A stretch of DNA of 64,000 nt, taken from positions 2,604,001 to 2,668,000 of the forward strand of contig NZ_OY776147.1 of the NCBI RefSeq assembly GCF_963675305.1, in the 5' to 3' direction. The notes under the pieces were generated by a model. The model was not told where the DNA came from. It was given only the letters and a program-made list of their open reading frames with translations, and made no database searches. Of the stretch, positions 50,384-59,199 are shown in pieces. The position numbers and the translations under genes were made by a program. This DNA is from an uncultured Hyphomonas sp. (GTDB lineage: Bacteria > Pseudomonadota > Alphaproteobacteria > Caulobacterales > Hyphomonadaceae). How positions within the stretch are numbered: position 1 is the first letter of the stretch; each line of letters opens with the position of its first letter.

Positions 50384-52963
50384 TTAACCGAGCGCGCGGG
50401 CCACAATGTCCGCTGCGTTGGAGGAGAGCCCCGCCGACTGGAGCCGCTTCAGCGTGGCTTCTGCCGCCGCCTTGGCCTGCGGTTCCAGGATGCGCCATTG
50501 CTCGAACGCGGTCAGCAGGCGGGCGCCGAGGGCCGGGTTCGCCTTGTCGGCCTTGAGGATGATCTCCTCGACCGCCTGGTAACCGGACCCGTCCGGTGCA
50601 TGGAAGGCGGCAAGGTTCTGCATCGTGAAGGCCGCGACGACAGAACGGACCCGGTTCGGGTTGCGCAGGTCGAAGGCCGGATGCGCGGCGAGCGCCTTGA
50701 TCGTTTCGGCATCACCCGTCGTGGCCTGCAGGGCGAACCATTTATCCATGACCAGCGGATTGTCTTTCCAGGTCTCCTCGAAATCGGCCAGCGCCTCATT
50801 CGCCTTGCCGCCCTTCTGCACCGTATAGGCGCGCAGGGCTGCGAGGCGTTCGGTCATGTTGGTGGCATTGTCGTAGAGCCCCCGCAGCGTATCGGCTGCG
50901 CCTGCATCCGGCGACACGCCGAGCAGCACGATCATCGCGGTGCGCAGCGCGCGGATCCCGGCTTGCTCTGCGCCCGGATCGAAGGGTGCCGGCGTCGGCT
51001 TGCCAAGGGTCGAAGTACTAAAGCCGGAAAGCTTGTCCGCGAGCGCGGACTGCAGCTTCTTGCGGGCGGCGTTCAGCGCAACGGCATCGGCCGGCTGGCG
51101 CTCCAGGAACATTTCCCCGACTTCCGGCAGGCGTGTCAGCAGCGCAGCAAAAGCCGGGTCGTCCACGGCCTGTTCCACGGCGCCGGCAAGGGCCGTGACG
51201 AGCGCGTCATCCGGCTCGGCCTGACTGCCTTCGGAGAGAGCAAGGATCTCGGCCTTCACCAACGTCTGGACAGCATCCCACTGATTGAACGGATCTGTCT
51301 CCATACGGACCATGGCGAGGCGCTGGTCGCGCGTCAGGGAGCGATTGAGGCGGATCGGCGCCGTGAAGTCCCGGTTTACGGAGACGAGCGGCGGCTCGGT
51401 GACCGACTCCGGCATCTCCATGGTGAGGGTCACATCCTCGTCTTCCAGGATGGTCGTCCACTCGGCGAGATTGCCTTCCTCGTCCAGCAGCGCCATTTCC
51501 AGCGGGATCGGCACCGGCTTTTTCACAGGCTGGCCGGGCGTCGGCGGCGTCTTCTGCTTCAGCGTGATCTCGATCTCACGCGTCTCGGGCTTCCAGTTTT
51601 CCTCGACCGTCACTTCCGGCGTCCCGGCCTGGGCATACCAGAGGCGGAACTGGGTGAAGTCTTCGCCGGTGACGTCTTCGAAGCATTTGTAGAAATCCTC
51701 GATCGTCACCGCCTGGCCGTCATGGCGTTCGAAATAGAGGTCCATGCCTTTGCGGTAGAGCTCTTCACCGATCATCCGGCGCAGCATGCCGATCAGTTCG
51801 GCGCCCTTCTCATAGACGGTCGCGGTGTAGAGATTGTCGATGGAGCCGTAATGGTCCGGCCGCACGGAATGGGCCAGCGGACCGGCATCTTCGGCAAACT
51901 GGCGCGCACGCAGGCGGATCACGTCCTTGATGCGCTGTACGGGGCGCGAGCGCATGTCAGCGGAGAAGTTCTGGTCACGGAAGACCGTCAGGCCCTCCTT
52001 CAGGCAGAGCTGGAACCAGTCGCGGCAGGTGATGCGGTTGCCGGTCCAGTTGTGGAAATATTCGTGCGCCACGATGCTCTCAATGGCTTCGAAGTCCGCA
52101 TCCGTCGCGGTCGCTTCGTCGGCCAGCACATAGGCGGAGTTGAAGACGTTGAGGCCCTTGTTCTCCATGGCGCCGAAATTGAAGTCGCGCACGGCGACGA
52201 TGTTGAACACGCCAAGGTCATAGGCACGGCCATAGGTCTGCTCGTCCCAGGTCATGGAGCGCTTGAGGCTGTCCATCGCCCAGGCGGCACGCTCGGCATC
52301 GCCCTTGTCGACATGGATGGCCAGCGCAATCTCGTCGCCATTCATCGTGGTGAAGCTGTCGCGGTAGACGTCATAGTCCCCGGCGCATAGTGCGAAGAGG
52401 TAGGACGGCTTCTTGTGCGGGTCATCCCAAACGGCGAAGTGACGGCCATCGTCCAGATCGCCCGTCTCGCCCGGCGTGCCATTCGACAGGAGGATCGGAT
52501 AGGCGCTCTTGTCTGCGGCCATCCAGACATGGAAGGCGCTCATGACGTCCGGCCGGTCGGGATAGAATGTGATACGGCGGAAGCCCGTCGACTCGCACTG
52601 GGTGCAGAAACGCCCGCCCGACATATACAGCCCGGACAGGGCCGTGTTCTGCGACGGGGCGATTTCCACTTCCGTGACCAGCGTGAACGCATCCGGCACC
52701 GACGCGATGATCAGGGCCTTGTCCGTCTGGTCGTAACAACTGGCATCGAGCGCCTGGCCGTCAATCGAAATCGACCGGAGCGTCAGCCCCTCCCCGTCCA
52801 GCACAAGGGCATCGCCTGCAGCGCCTGTGCGGCGCACCTTCAGTTCGGAGCGGACTTTCGTCGCATCCGGATCGAGATCGAAGCGCAGGTTCACCTGCTC
52901 GATTTCGAACGGATAGGGTTTGTAGTCGGAAAGTTGCACAGAAACGGGGGTTTCGGTTCGCAT
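50384..52963 (-). CDS. pepN: Aminopeptidase N (PepN)
   Basis: An M1-family zinc aminopeptidase of 859 residues (E. coli 870). The exopeptidase motif GAMENKGLN and zinc site HEYFHNWTGNRITCRDWFQL are both in the middle third (about residues 270-325). The N-terminal region and the C-terminal helical domain (PDAGAADTLRGLYDNATNMTERLAALRAY) fit the family. ATG 52963 has a CCGGAG site; an upstream in-frame start at 53047 is unsupported. It degrades peptides in the cytoplasm. Confidence 0.97.
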   Translation of the reverse strand: MRTETPVSVQLSDYKPYPFEIEQVNLRFDLDPDATKVRSELKVRRTGAAGDALVLDGEGLTLRSISIDGQALDASCYDQTDKALIIASVPDAFTLVTEVEIAPSQNTALSGLYMSGGRFCTQCESTGFRRITFYPDRPDVMSAFHVWMAADKSAYPILLSNGTPGETGDLDDGRHFAVWDDPHKKPSYLFALCAGDYDVYRDSFTTMNGDEIALAIHVDKGDAERAAWAMDSLKRSMTWDEQTYGRAYDLGVFNIVAVRDFNFGAMENKGLNVFNSAYVLADEATATDADFEAIESIVAHEYFHNWTGNRITCRDWFQLCLKEGLTVFRDQNFSADMRSRPVQRIKDVIRLRARQFAEDAGPLAHSVRPDHYGSIDNLYTATVYEKGAELIGMLRRMIGEELYRKGMDLYFERHDGQAVTIEDFYKCFEDVTGEDFTQFRLWYAQAGTPEVTVEENWKPETREIEITLKQKTPPTPGQPVKKPVPIPLEMALLDEEGNLAEWTTILEDEDVTLTMEMPESVTEPPLVSVNRDFTAPIRLNRSLTRDQRLAMVRMETDPFNQWDAVQTLVKAEILALSEGSQAEPDDALVTALAGAVEQAVDDPAFAALLTRLPEVGEMFLERQPADAVALNAARKKLQSALADKLSGFSTSTLGKPTPAPFDPGAEQAGIRALRTAMIVLLGVSPDAGAADTLRGLYDNATNMTERLAALRAYTVQKGGKANEALADFEETWKDNPLVMDKWFALQATTGDAETIKALAAHPAFDLRNPNRVRSVVAAFTMQNLAAFHAPDGSGYQAVEEIILKADKANPALGARLLTAFEQWRILEPQAKAAAEATLKRLQSAGLSSNAADIVARALG

Positions 52964-53092
52964 AATGGCTCCGGGGTCTTGGCAATGGCTGTAACGGACA
53001 TAGGAAATGGGAGGACGCGCGTCGAGGGCCGGAAGGCTGTCAGCCATCAGGCAGGCACTTGCGGCCTCCGGCCATAAAGGGAGCAGATTCCG

Positions 53093-53449
53093 ATGACCCG
53101 CTTTTTCCGGTCAGCCGCAGCCCGGCGCGCAGCCGGCGCCGCAACGCTCGTCCTGATGCTCGCAATCGCCTTACTTTCACTGGTTCCGGCAGGCGACCTG
53201 CCGCCGGTCGAAGGCTCCGACAAGCTGAAACACTTCATCGCTTACGGCAGTCTTGGCGGCGCGCTGACCCTCGCGCTCGGGCCGGGCCGCGCTGTCCGGG
53301 CCTTTCTCATTACGATTATTTATGGCGCCCTGATGGAAGTGGCGCAGGGACTGGCGCCGACGGGCCGGGAATTCTCCCTGCTCGACGAAGTCGCCAACAT
53401 ATCGGGGGCCGGACTTGGGACGAGCCTCGCGCTGGTCCTGCGCCGGTAA
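53093..53449 (+). CDS. VanZ family membrane protein
   Basis: A 118-residue protein with three to four membrane helices and the VanZ pattern: GSDKLKHFIAYGSLGGAL, then IYGALMEVAQGLAPTGREFSLLDEVANISGAGLG. It is not a sign of glycopeptide resistance; VanZ-like proteins are widespread. It is divergent from pepN. Confidence 0.85.
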   Translation: MTRFFRSAAARRAAGAATLVLMLAIALLSLVPAGDLPPVEGSDKLKHFIAYGSLGGALTLALGPGRAVRAFLITIIYGALMEVAQGLAPTGREFSLLDEVANISGAGLGTSLALVLRR

Positions 53450-53453
53450 GCAC

Positions 53454-54029
53454 CTATTCGGCGGCGACAGTGTCTGGCGCGTCGTTCAGCTGGTAGACAT
53501 AGCGCAGGATGGACGCGCACTGTTTCGCCACCGGCAGCAGGTCTTCCGGCAGGGAGTCCGGGTTTTCGGCGGCGATCTCGGCTACCCGGCGGGCAATCTG
53601 CAGCAGGCCGGGCGTCTGCACGATCATGCGGGCCTGGTGTTCGATCCGTTGCGGGTCGCGGTCGAAATCCACCGGATTGACGCGCCAGCCGCCGGTGTCG
53701 CCTTCATCGGTGAGGATCACCGGGAACGTGCCGAGATTGTCACCGGAATGATGCCCCATGGCCGTGCGCCATTTGGTCGAGCGCCGGCCGATGCGCCAGT
53801 GTTCCAGCAGCAGGTCATCGCAGGGATCGGCATGATCTTCGGCATGCATGACCTGTTCGGAGACCAGTTCATGCGCCTGGAACTGGCGGCCGAGACCACA
53901 CTCGTAAGTGACCTTCAGCGGCTCAGCGACATCCTTCACCCAATGCGGGATCACCTGTTCGACCAGCGCCCAGGTACCGACGGGTTTGACGTAGACACGC
54001 TGCATCTTGTGAAAATGCGCTTTGGCCAT
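53454..54029 (-). CDS. Conserved hypothetical protein
   Basis: A 191-residue soluble protein rich in His and Trp in its first two thirds (HWVKDVAEPL, QVMHAEDHADPCDDLLLEHWRIG, RTAMGHHSGDN) and ending in a helical part. The clustered histidines and acids could bind a metal, but no known motif is recognised. No signal peptide. Its stop lies four bases from the convergent vanZ-like stop. Confidence 0.65.
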   Translation of the reverse strand: MAKAHFHKMQRVYVKPVGTWALVEQVIPHWVKDVAEPLKVTYECGLGRQFQAHELVSEQVMHAEDHADPCDDLLLEHWRIGRRSTKWRTAMGHHSGDNLGTFPVILTDEGDTGGWRVNPVDFDRDPQRIEHQARMIVQTPGLLQIARRVAEIAAENPDSLPEDLLPVAKQCASILRYVYQLNDAPDTVAAE

Positions 54030-54222
54030 CCAGACGCTCCTCCGAGGATCGAGCCTGACACCGCCTGCTTTCGGCGCGGTGAAGCCGGTCTGGCAATTTT
54101 AACAGAAAACCTTGCGGCACCCTTCCGCCGGGTCACGGCTTTCCGTGCACGTAAAGCGCGCTATTTTCCAATCCAGAAACGCAATCACGCCCGTATAATG
54201 GGCGAAGGGAGGCCATCCACTC

Positions 54223-55338
54223 ATGAACTTCGACTTTTCGGAAGACCAGAAATTCCTCGCCGGCGAGGCGCGGAAATTCCTCGAGGCCGAGAGCGCCATT
54301 CCGGTGGTGCGCGAGGTATTGAACGATGACGACAAAGCCTATTCGGAAGCGCTCTGGAAAAAGATCGCCGAAATGGGCTGGCTGGGCACCGCCATTCCGG
54401 AAGAGCAAGGAGGCCTTGGCCTCGGCATGCTGGAAATGTGCGTGCTGGCCGAGGAAATGGGCCGCGTCCTGGCGCCGGTCCCCTTCTCGTCCACGGCCTA
54501 CTTCCTGACCGAGGCCGTGAAACTGGCCGGGTCGGACGAAGTGAAGAACGACATCCTGCCGCGCATTGTCGCCGGCGAGATCATCGGCTGCTACGCCGCC
54601 AGCGAAGGCCCGGGCCATCCGGATCCAGCCAGCCTGAAAACCACATTCGACGGCTCCACCGTCTCCGGCACCAAGATCCCGGTCACCGATGGCGGCATCG
54701 CCACGCACGCCGTTGTGCTGGCCAAGGAAGGCTCCGGCGCAAGCCTCGTCCTCGTTGACCTCTCCGGCGCAGGCGTTTCCCGCAAGACACTCTCCACGCT
54801 CGACCCGACGCGCGGCCATGCCGAGCTGACCTTCGACAAGACACCGGGCGTCCGCCTCGGTGCCGCAGGTGACGGCGCAAGCCTCAATGACCAGCTGATG
54901 GACAAGGTGGCCGTGCTGCTCGCCTTCGAACAGCTGGGCGGGGCGTCCCGCGCGCTGGAAATGGCGAAGGAATACGCGCTGGAGCGCTACGCCTTCGGCC
55001 GTCCGATCGCCGGCAACCAGGCCATCAAGCACAAGCTGGCCGAGATGTATGTGAAGAACGAGGTGGCCCGCTCCAACTGCTTCTATGGCGCCTGGGCCCT
55101 GTCGACCGATGCCCCGGAAATGCCGGAAGCGGCTGCTGCCGCCCGCGTGGCCGCATCGGAAGCCTTCTGGTATGCTTCGAAAGAGAACATCCAGACCCAT
55201 GGCGGCATGGGCTTCACCTGGGAGGTGGACTGCCACCTCTACTACCGCCGCGCCAAGCTGCTGGCCGTGCAGGCTGGTGGTCCGAAAGTCTGGAAAGAAA
55301 AGCTCGTGCGTGCGCTCGAGCAAAAGAACGCCGCCTAA
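54223..55338 (+). CDS. Acyl-CoA dehydrogenase family protein (first of pair)
   Basis: A 371-residue flavoprotein of the acyl-CoA dehydrogenase family. The N-terminal helical domain (DFSEDQKFLAGEARKFLEAE), middle beta domain (CYAASEGPGHPDPASL to ELTFDKTPGVRLG) and C-terminal FAD domain (FGRPIAGNQAIKHKLAEMYV, THGGMGFTWEVDCHLYYRRAK) are all present. It lacks a YEGT-type catalytic segment. A TATAAT -10 element is at 54194-54199. The second dehydrogenase gene follows by 12 bases, so a heteromeric enzyme is plausible. Confidence 0.9.
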   Translation: MNFDFSEDQKFLAGEARKFLEAESAIPVVREVLNDDDKAYSEALWKKIAEMGWLGTAIPEEQGGLGLGMLEMCVLAEEMGRVLAPVPFSSTAYFLTEAVKLAGSDEVKNDILPRIVAGEIIGCYAASEGPGHPDPASLKTTFDGSTVSGTKIPVTDGGIATHAVVLAKEGSGASLVLVDLSGAGVSRKTLSTLDPTRGHAELTFDKTPGVRLGAAGDGASLNDQLMDKVAVLLAFEQLGGASRALEMAKEYALERYAFGRPIAGNQAIKHKLAEMYVKNEVARSNCFYGAWALSTDAPEMPEAAAAARVAASEAFWYASKENIQTHGGMGFTWEVDCHLYYRRAKLLAVQAGGPKVWKEKLVRALEQKNAA

Positions 55339-55350
55339 GGAGGAAACATC

Positions 55351-56550
55351 ATGGACTTCAACGACACACCCGAAGAAGCCGCCTTCCGCGCTGAGGCGCG
55401 CGCCTTCCTCGAAAAACACCTGAAGCCGAAAGGCTCCGCCCCGGCATCGCGCGACCGCGCGAACATGCTGGAAAAGGCGAAAGCCTGGCAGAAGACGAAA
55501 GCGGAAAACAAGTTCGCGCAGATCACCTGGCCCGAGGAATGGGGCGGGCGTGGCGGCACGGCCATGCAGAACGTGATCTGGGGCCAGGAAGAGTCGAAAT
55601 TCGACGCGCCGACCGGCCCGTTCGCCATCGGCCTCGGCATGTGCGTGCCGACCGTCATCGCCTTCGGCTCGGACGAACACAAGGAACGTTATGTCCAGAA
55701 AGCCCTGATGGGCGAGGAAATCTGGTGCCAGCTGTTTTCCGAACCATCCGCTGGCTCTGACGTCGCCGGCCTGAAAACCCGCGCCGTGAAAGACGGGGAC
55801 GAGTGGGTCATCAACGGCCAGAAGGTCTGGACCTCAGGCGCCCACTATTCCGACTACGGCATCCTCCTTGTCCGGACGGATCCGAAAGTGCCGAAGCACA
55901 AGGGCCTCACCATGTTCATCGTGAACATGAAACAGCCGGGCGTCGAAGTGCGCCCGATCCACCAGGCTTCCGGCGGACGCGAGTTCAACGAGGTTTACTT
56001 CACCGACGTCCGCATCCCGGACAAGGACCGTCTCGGCGATGTCGGCGCAGGCTGGAAAGTGGCCCTCGTCACGCTGATGAACGAGCGTCTCGCCGTCGGC
56101 GGCTCCCCCGGCCCGGACTGGGCGGAGATCATGGAGTACGCCCGCGACCACGGCACGCTGTCCGACCAGGCTTTCCGTGAAAAACTGGCCGACTGGTATG
56201 TCGCCGCCCAGGGTTACAAGCTGACCAAGTTCCGCACGCAGACGGCGCTGTCCCGCGGCCAGACGCCGGGACCGGAAAACTCGATCGGCAAGATCATCAC
56301 CGCCAACCATTTGCAGGACATCTGCAACTCGGCCATCGAGATGCAGGACCATTACGGCATCATCAACGAGACCGACCGGATGCCGGCCGATGCGATCTTC
56401 CAGCAGAGCTTCATGTGGGCCCCCGGCCTGCGCATCGCTGGCGGCACGGATGAAATCCTGAAGAACATCATCGCAGAGCGCGTGCTTGGCCTGCCGCAGG
56501 ATGTGCGGGTCGACAAGGACAAGCCATTCGACGAGCTGAAAAGCGGCTGA
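55351..56550 (+). CDS. Acyl-CoA dehydrogenase family protein (second of pair)
   Basis: A 399-residue acyl-CoA dehydrogenase with the usual three domains: helical start, FSEPSAGSDVAGLKTRAVKDGDEWVINGQKVWTSG flavin-binding middle, and C-terminal RIAGGTDEILKNIIAERVLGLP. The position of the usual catalytic Glu (YEGT) reads AGGT, so a base from elsewhere or from the neighbouring subunit is implied. An AAGGAGG site precedes the ATG. A bidirectional hairpin terminator follows. Substrate unknown; beta-oxidation or steroid/branched acid breakdown are possible. Confidence 0.9.
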   Translation: MDFNDTPEEAAFRAEARAFLEKHLKPKGSAPASRDRANMLEKAKAWQKTKAENKFAQITWPEEWGGRGGTAMQNVIWGQEESKFDAPTGPFAIGLGMCVPTVIAFGSDEHKERYVQKALMGEEIWCQLFSEPSAGSDVAGLKTRAVKDGDEWVINGQKVWTSGAHYSDYGILLVRTDPKVPKHKGLTMFIVNMKQPGVEVRPIHQASGGREFNEVYFTDVRIPDKDRLGDVGAGWKVALVTLMNERLAVGGSPGPDWAEIMEYARDHGTLSDQAFREKLADWYVAAQGYKLTKFRTQTALSRGQTPGPENSIGKIITANHLQDICNSAIEMQDHYGIINETDRMPADAIFQQSFMWAPGLRIAGGTDEILKNIIAERVLGLPQDVRVDKDKPFDELKSG

Positions 56551-56576
56551 TCCGTCCAGCGCCCAATCCACGAAAA

Positions 56577-56606
56577 AATCCCGGCTGGTTCGCGCCAGCC
56601 GGGATT
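56577..56606 (+). terminator. Hairpin terminator after the acyl-CoA dehydrogenase pair
   Basis: AATCCCGGCTGG pairs perfectly with CCAGCCGGGATT (12 bp) around TTCGCG, 26 bases past the stop; only a short T run follows, but the stem is strong. Confidence 0.7.
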
Positions 56607-56666
56607 TCTACGTATGGCCTTCAAAATATGGTATAATAGGTTCTCGCGCTTCAGGAGGAGCCCGCC

Positions 56667-56861
56667 ATGTTCAAGACCAATGAAGGTACCATCGACCGCG
56701 TTCTGCGCGTCATTGTCGGCTTGGCGCTGATCGCCATCGTCTTCGTCGGCCCGCAGACGCCCTGGGGCTGGATCGGCCTCGTGCCGCTGCTGACAGGCCT
56801 CGTCGGCACCTGCCCGCTCTACACGATCCTCGGCATCCGCACCTGCAAGCTGAAGAACTGA
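56667..56861 (+). CDS. DUF2892 small membrane protein
   Basis: A 64-residue protein with two helices and the DUF2892 pattern: TNEGTIDRVLRVIVGLALI, then PLLTGLVGTCPLYTILGIRTCKL with its conserved Cys pair, related to the membrane tail of YgaP rhodanese. AGGAGG lies before the ATG and TATAAT (56632-56637) gives a -10 element. Function unknown. Confidence 0.9.
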   Translation: MFKTNEGTIDRVLRVIVGLALIAIVFVGPQTPWGWIGLVPLLTGLVGTCPLYTILGIRTCKLKN

Positions 56862-56867
56862 GGCGGC

Positions 56868-57458
56868 TCAGGCGTCCGGGTCTGCGGCCACGGCCTTTTC
56901 GGAAACAAAGCCTGCCACCTCAGCGACACAGGCCCGGCCCGCTTCAGCCAGCGCCAGCGCGCGCGACGCATTGGAGGATGCCGCCGCATCCGCGGTGGAT
57001 GTTGCGCGCGTCTGCGCGACGACCTTGCGGGTATTCGCCCGCATCAGCGTCGCTTCAAGAGCGCACCGCGCCTGTGTGCCTGCCAGCGTGAAATCCTCCA
57101 CCCGCCAGACCAGTTCATAATCGGCCCCGGCTCCGGCCTCCAGCGCAACAGCGACCCCTGCCCCGCTGTCGTCCAGCGCGTCCAGCATCGCCACCTGCAT
57201 CAGGCGCGTGGCATTGTCCGTCCATTCCACACCGCGCACCAGGCGCAGCGCCCCGGCGCTGTCTTCGGACGCAATCACGCGGCTGCCGAACAGGCGTGAG
57301 GCTTCCGGTTCCCGCACGGCCACAACCGCCTCGACCGGATAGGTCTCCGTCATCGCGCCGAAACGGTAGAGGCCTTCCGGTGCCTTGGGTTCCGGCAGGA
57401 CGCTGACACAGGCGGTGAGCGCAAGGGATGCGAAAGCAATCGAAATGGAGCGGATCAT
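56868..57458 (-). CDS. ABC-type transport auxiliary lipoprotein of the Mla-like system
   Basis: A 196-residue lipoprotein (lipobox LTAC at residues 13-16) of the ABC-transporter auxiliary group (PqiC-like), with a central YELVWRVEDFTLAGTQARCALEATLM strand region. It starts inside the stop of mlaD (one-base overlap) and completes the lipid-transport operon. It probably sits on the inner leaflet of the outer membrane and helps pass lipids. Confidence 0.85.
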   Translation of the reverse strand: MIRSISIAFASLALTACVSVLPEPKAPEGLYRFGAMTETYPVEAVVAVREPEASRLFGSRVIASEDSAGALRLVRGVEWTDNATRLMQVAMLDALDDSGAGVAVALEAGAGADYELVWRVEDFTLAGTQARCALEATLMRANTRKVVAQTRATSTADAAASSNASRALALAEAGRACVAEVAGFVSEKAVAADPDA

Positions 57459-58417
57459 CAGCGTTTGTCCTCATAAGGAGCCGGTTCCCCGACAAGCATG
57501 CTTTGCGGGTTCTGTTCGAGTTCGCGGGTCAACCGGTCCATCCGGCTGATCAGGATACGGAGGTCCTGCGCCGCCAGGCGGGAATCCTCCACCACGCCGG
57601 TGGCCGGGCCTTCCAGCAGGGAATTGACCACGCGCACGGTGTCTCCGCCCTGCTCCATCACGGCATCGGCAGAGGCGACCACCTTGGTGACTTCAGCCAG
57701 CAAACTGTCGAGCTGTCCCGACAGACCGGCCAGCTCCTGGTTGGCATTCGTGCTGAACTTGCCGACCGATTCCGAAGCGGACGCAAATTCATTGCTGGCG
57801 CGCGACAGGTCTTTCATCGTGCCGTTCGCCCGGTCGATCAGGCCATCCTCGGCGGCGAGCTTCGTGGTGATCGTCTCGATATTCTTCAGCGAGGCGCTGA
57901 TGGAGTCGATGTTTTCGTCCGTCAGCAGCTTTTTCACACGCTCCATCGTATCGTTCGCCTGGCCCAGCACTTGCGCGCCGCCGGCCACCAGCTGGTCGAG
58001 CTGGGTCTTTTCGGCCTTGATCACCGGTACAGGTTCGCCCGGCCGGGCCTCCAGCAGGCGCGATGTGGGGGAACCGGCGCTGATCTGCACGAAGGTCACG
58101 CCCGTGATACCGGCCAGTTGAATCGAGGCAGTGGAATCCGTCTTCACCGGGGTCTCCCGGTCGATCCGGATGCGCGCGCGCACCTTGGACGGGTCGGCCC
58201 GGTCGATGCGCACAGTCGAAACCTCGCCTACCTTGATCCCGATATAGCGCACGGCCGATCCGTCTTCGAGCGAGACCGGCCCTTCGAAGATAATGTCATA
58301 GGCCTTGTAGTCGCGGCTGAACTGGGACTGTCCCAGCCACAGCACGAAGGCTGCAACCGCCAGGGTCGCAACAATCACGAAAGCGCCGATGACGGCATAG
58401 TTCGCTCGCGTTTCCAT
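57458..58417 (-). CDS. MlaD family (MCE-domain) protein
   Basis: A 319-residue periplasmic lipid-transport subunit. One N-terminal membrane anchor (about residues 8-30) is followed by a single MCE domain (DIIFEGPVSLEDGSAVRYIGIKVGEVSTVRID, about 40-115) and a long helical coiled region. MCE subunits form hexameric rings. ATG 58417 is chosen at the anchor; 58489 would extend into the ATPase gene region without support. Confidence 0.92.
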   Translation of the reverse strand: METRANYAVIGAFVIVATLAVAAFVLWLGQSQFSRDYKAYDIIFEGPVSLEDGSAVRYIGIKVGEVSTVRIDRADPSKVRARIRIDRETPVKTDSTASIQLAGITGVTFVQISAGSPTSRLLEARPGEPVPVIKAEKTQLDQLVAGGAQVLGQANDTMERVKKLLTDENIDSISASLKNIETITTKLAAEDGLIDRANGTMKDLSRASNEFASASESVGKFSTNANQELAGLSGQLDSLLAEVTKVVASADAVMEQGGDTVRVVNSLLEGPATGVVEDSRLAAQDLRILISRMDRLTRELEQNPQSMLVGEPAPYEDKR

Positions 58418-58434
58418 CGGTCCGGGCCCCCTTT

Positions 58435-59199
58435 CTAGTGTCCCGTTGCCGCGCGTCCGCGCGGGCCGCAGAAATATTCCTGCACCCACGGATGATCGAA
58501 CGCACGCAATTCTTCAATCGTGCCGACTGCCAGCACGTGTTTTTCTCCCAGCACGGCGATCCGGTCGCAGGTCGCATGCAGCGTATCCACATCATGCGTG
58601 ACAAGGAAGACGGTGAGGCCCAGCGCCTTTTGCAGGCTGCGGATCAGGGCATCGAATTTTTCTGCGGTAATCGGGTCGAGTCCGGCGGTCGGCTCGTCCA
58701 GGAACAGGAGTTCCGGATCGAGCGCCAGCGCGCGGGCCAGCGCGGCCCGCTTGCGCATGCCGCCCGAAAGGTCTGAGGGGAATTTCGGGCTCGCCTCGGC
58801 GCTGAGGCCTGCCATACGGATCTTCATGTCGGCCAGCTGGTGGCGCAGGTCCGGCGCGATCTGCGTGTGTTCCTTTATCGGAACTTCCACATTCTCCCGC
58901 ACGGTCAGGTTCGAGAACAGGGCACCGTCCTGGAACATCACGCCCCAGCGCTGTTCCACATCGGCGCGTTGTTCCTCGTCGAGGTCTTCCAGCCGCTGGC
59001 CGAAGACTTCGATACTGCCTTCCGCAAATTCCTTGAGGCCGGTAATCGCCCGCAGCAGGACGGACTTGCCGCAGCCAGACGGCCCGATCACGCCGATGAT
59101 CTCGCCGCGGCGGATGTCGAGATCCAGATGCTCGTGCACGACATGGGTTCCATAAGCGGTCTTCAGGTCGCGGATGCGGATGATGATGTCGTCCGTCAT
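58435..59199 (-). CDS. MlaF-type ABC transporter ATP-binding protein
   Basis: A 254-residue ATPase. Walker A GPSGCGKS is near residue 38, the Q-loop and signature LSGGMRKRAALARALA near 145, Walker B ELLFLDEPTAGLD near 168 and H-loop in VTHDVDTL. It overlaps the permease gene by four bases (ATGA). Drives lipid movement in the MlaE-MlaD complex. Confidence 0.95.
   Translation of the reverse strand: MTDDIIIRIRDLKTAYGTHVVHEHLDLDIRRGEIIGVIGPSGCGKSVLLRAITGLKEFAEGSIEVFGQRLEDLDEEQRADVEQRWGVMFQDGALFSNLTVRENVEVPIKEHTQIAPDLRHQLADMKIRMAGLSAEASPKFPSDLSGGMRKRAALARALALDPELLFLDEPTAGLDPITAEKFDALIRSLQKALGLTVFLVTHDVDTLHATCDRIAVLGEKHVLAVGTIEELRAFDHPWVQEYFCGPRGRAATGH

Noticed and set aside
50498..52390. 630-codon frame opposite pepN
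   Set aside because: It is an antisense shadow; pepN is intact with all motifs.
53093..53449. Glycopeptide resistance from the VanZ-like gene
   Set aside because: VanZ-like proteins are common without resistance, and no vanA/vanH/vanX genes are nearby.
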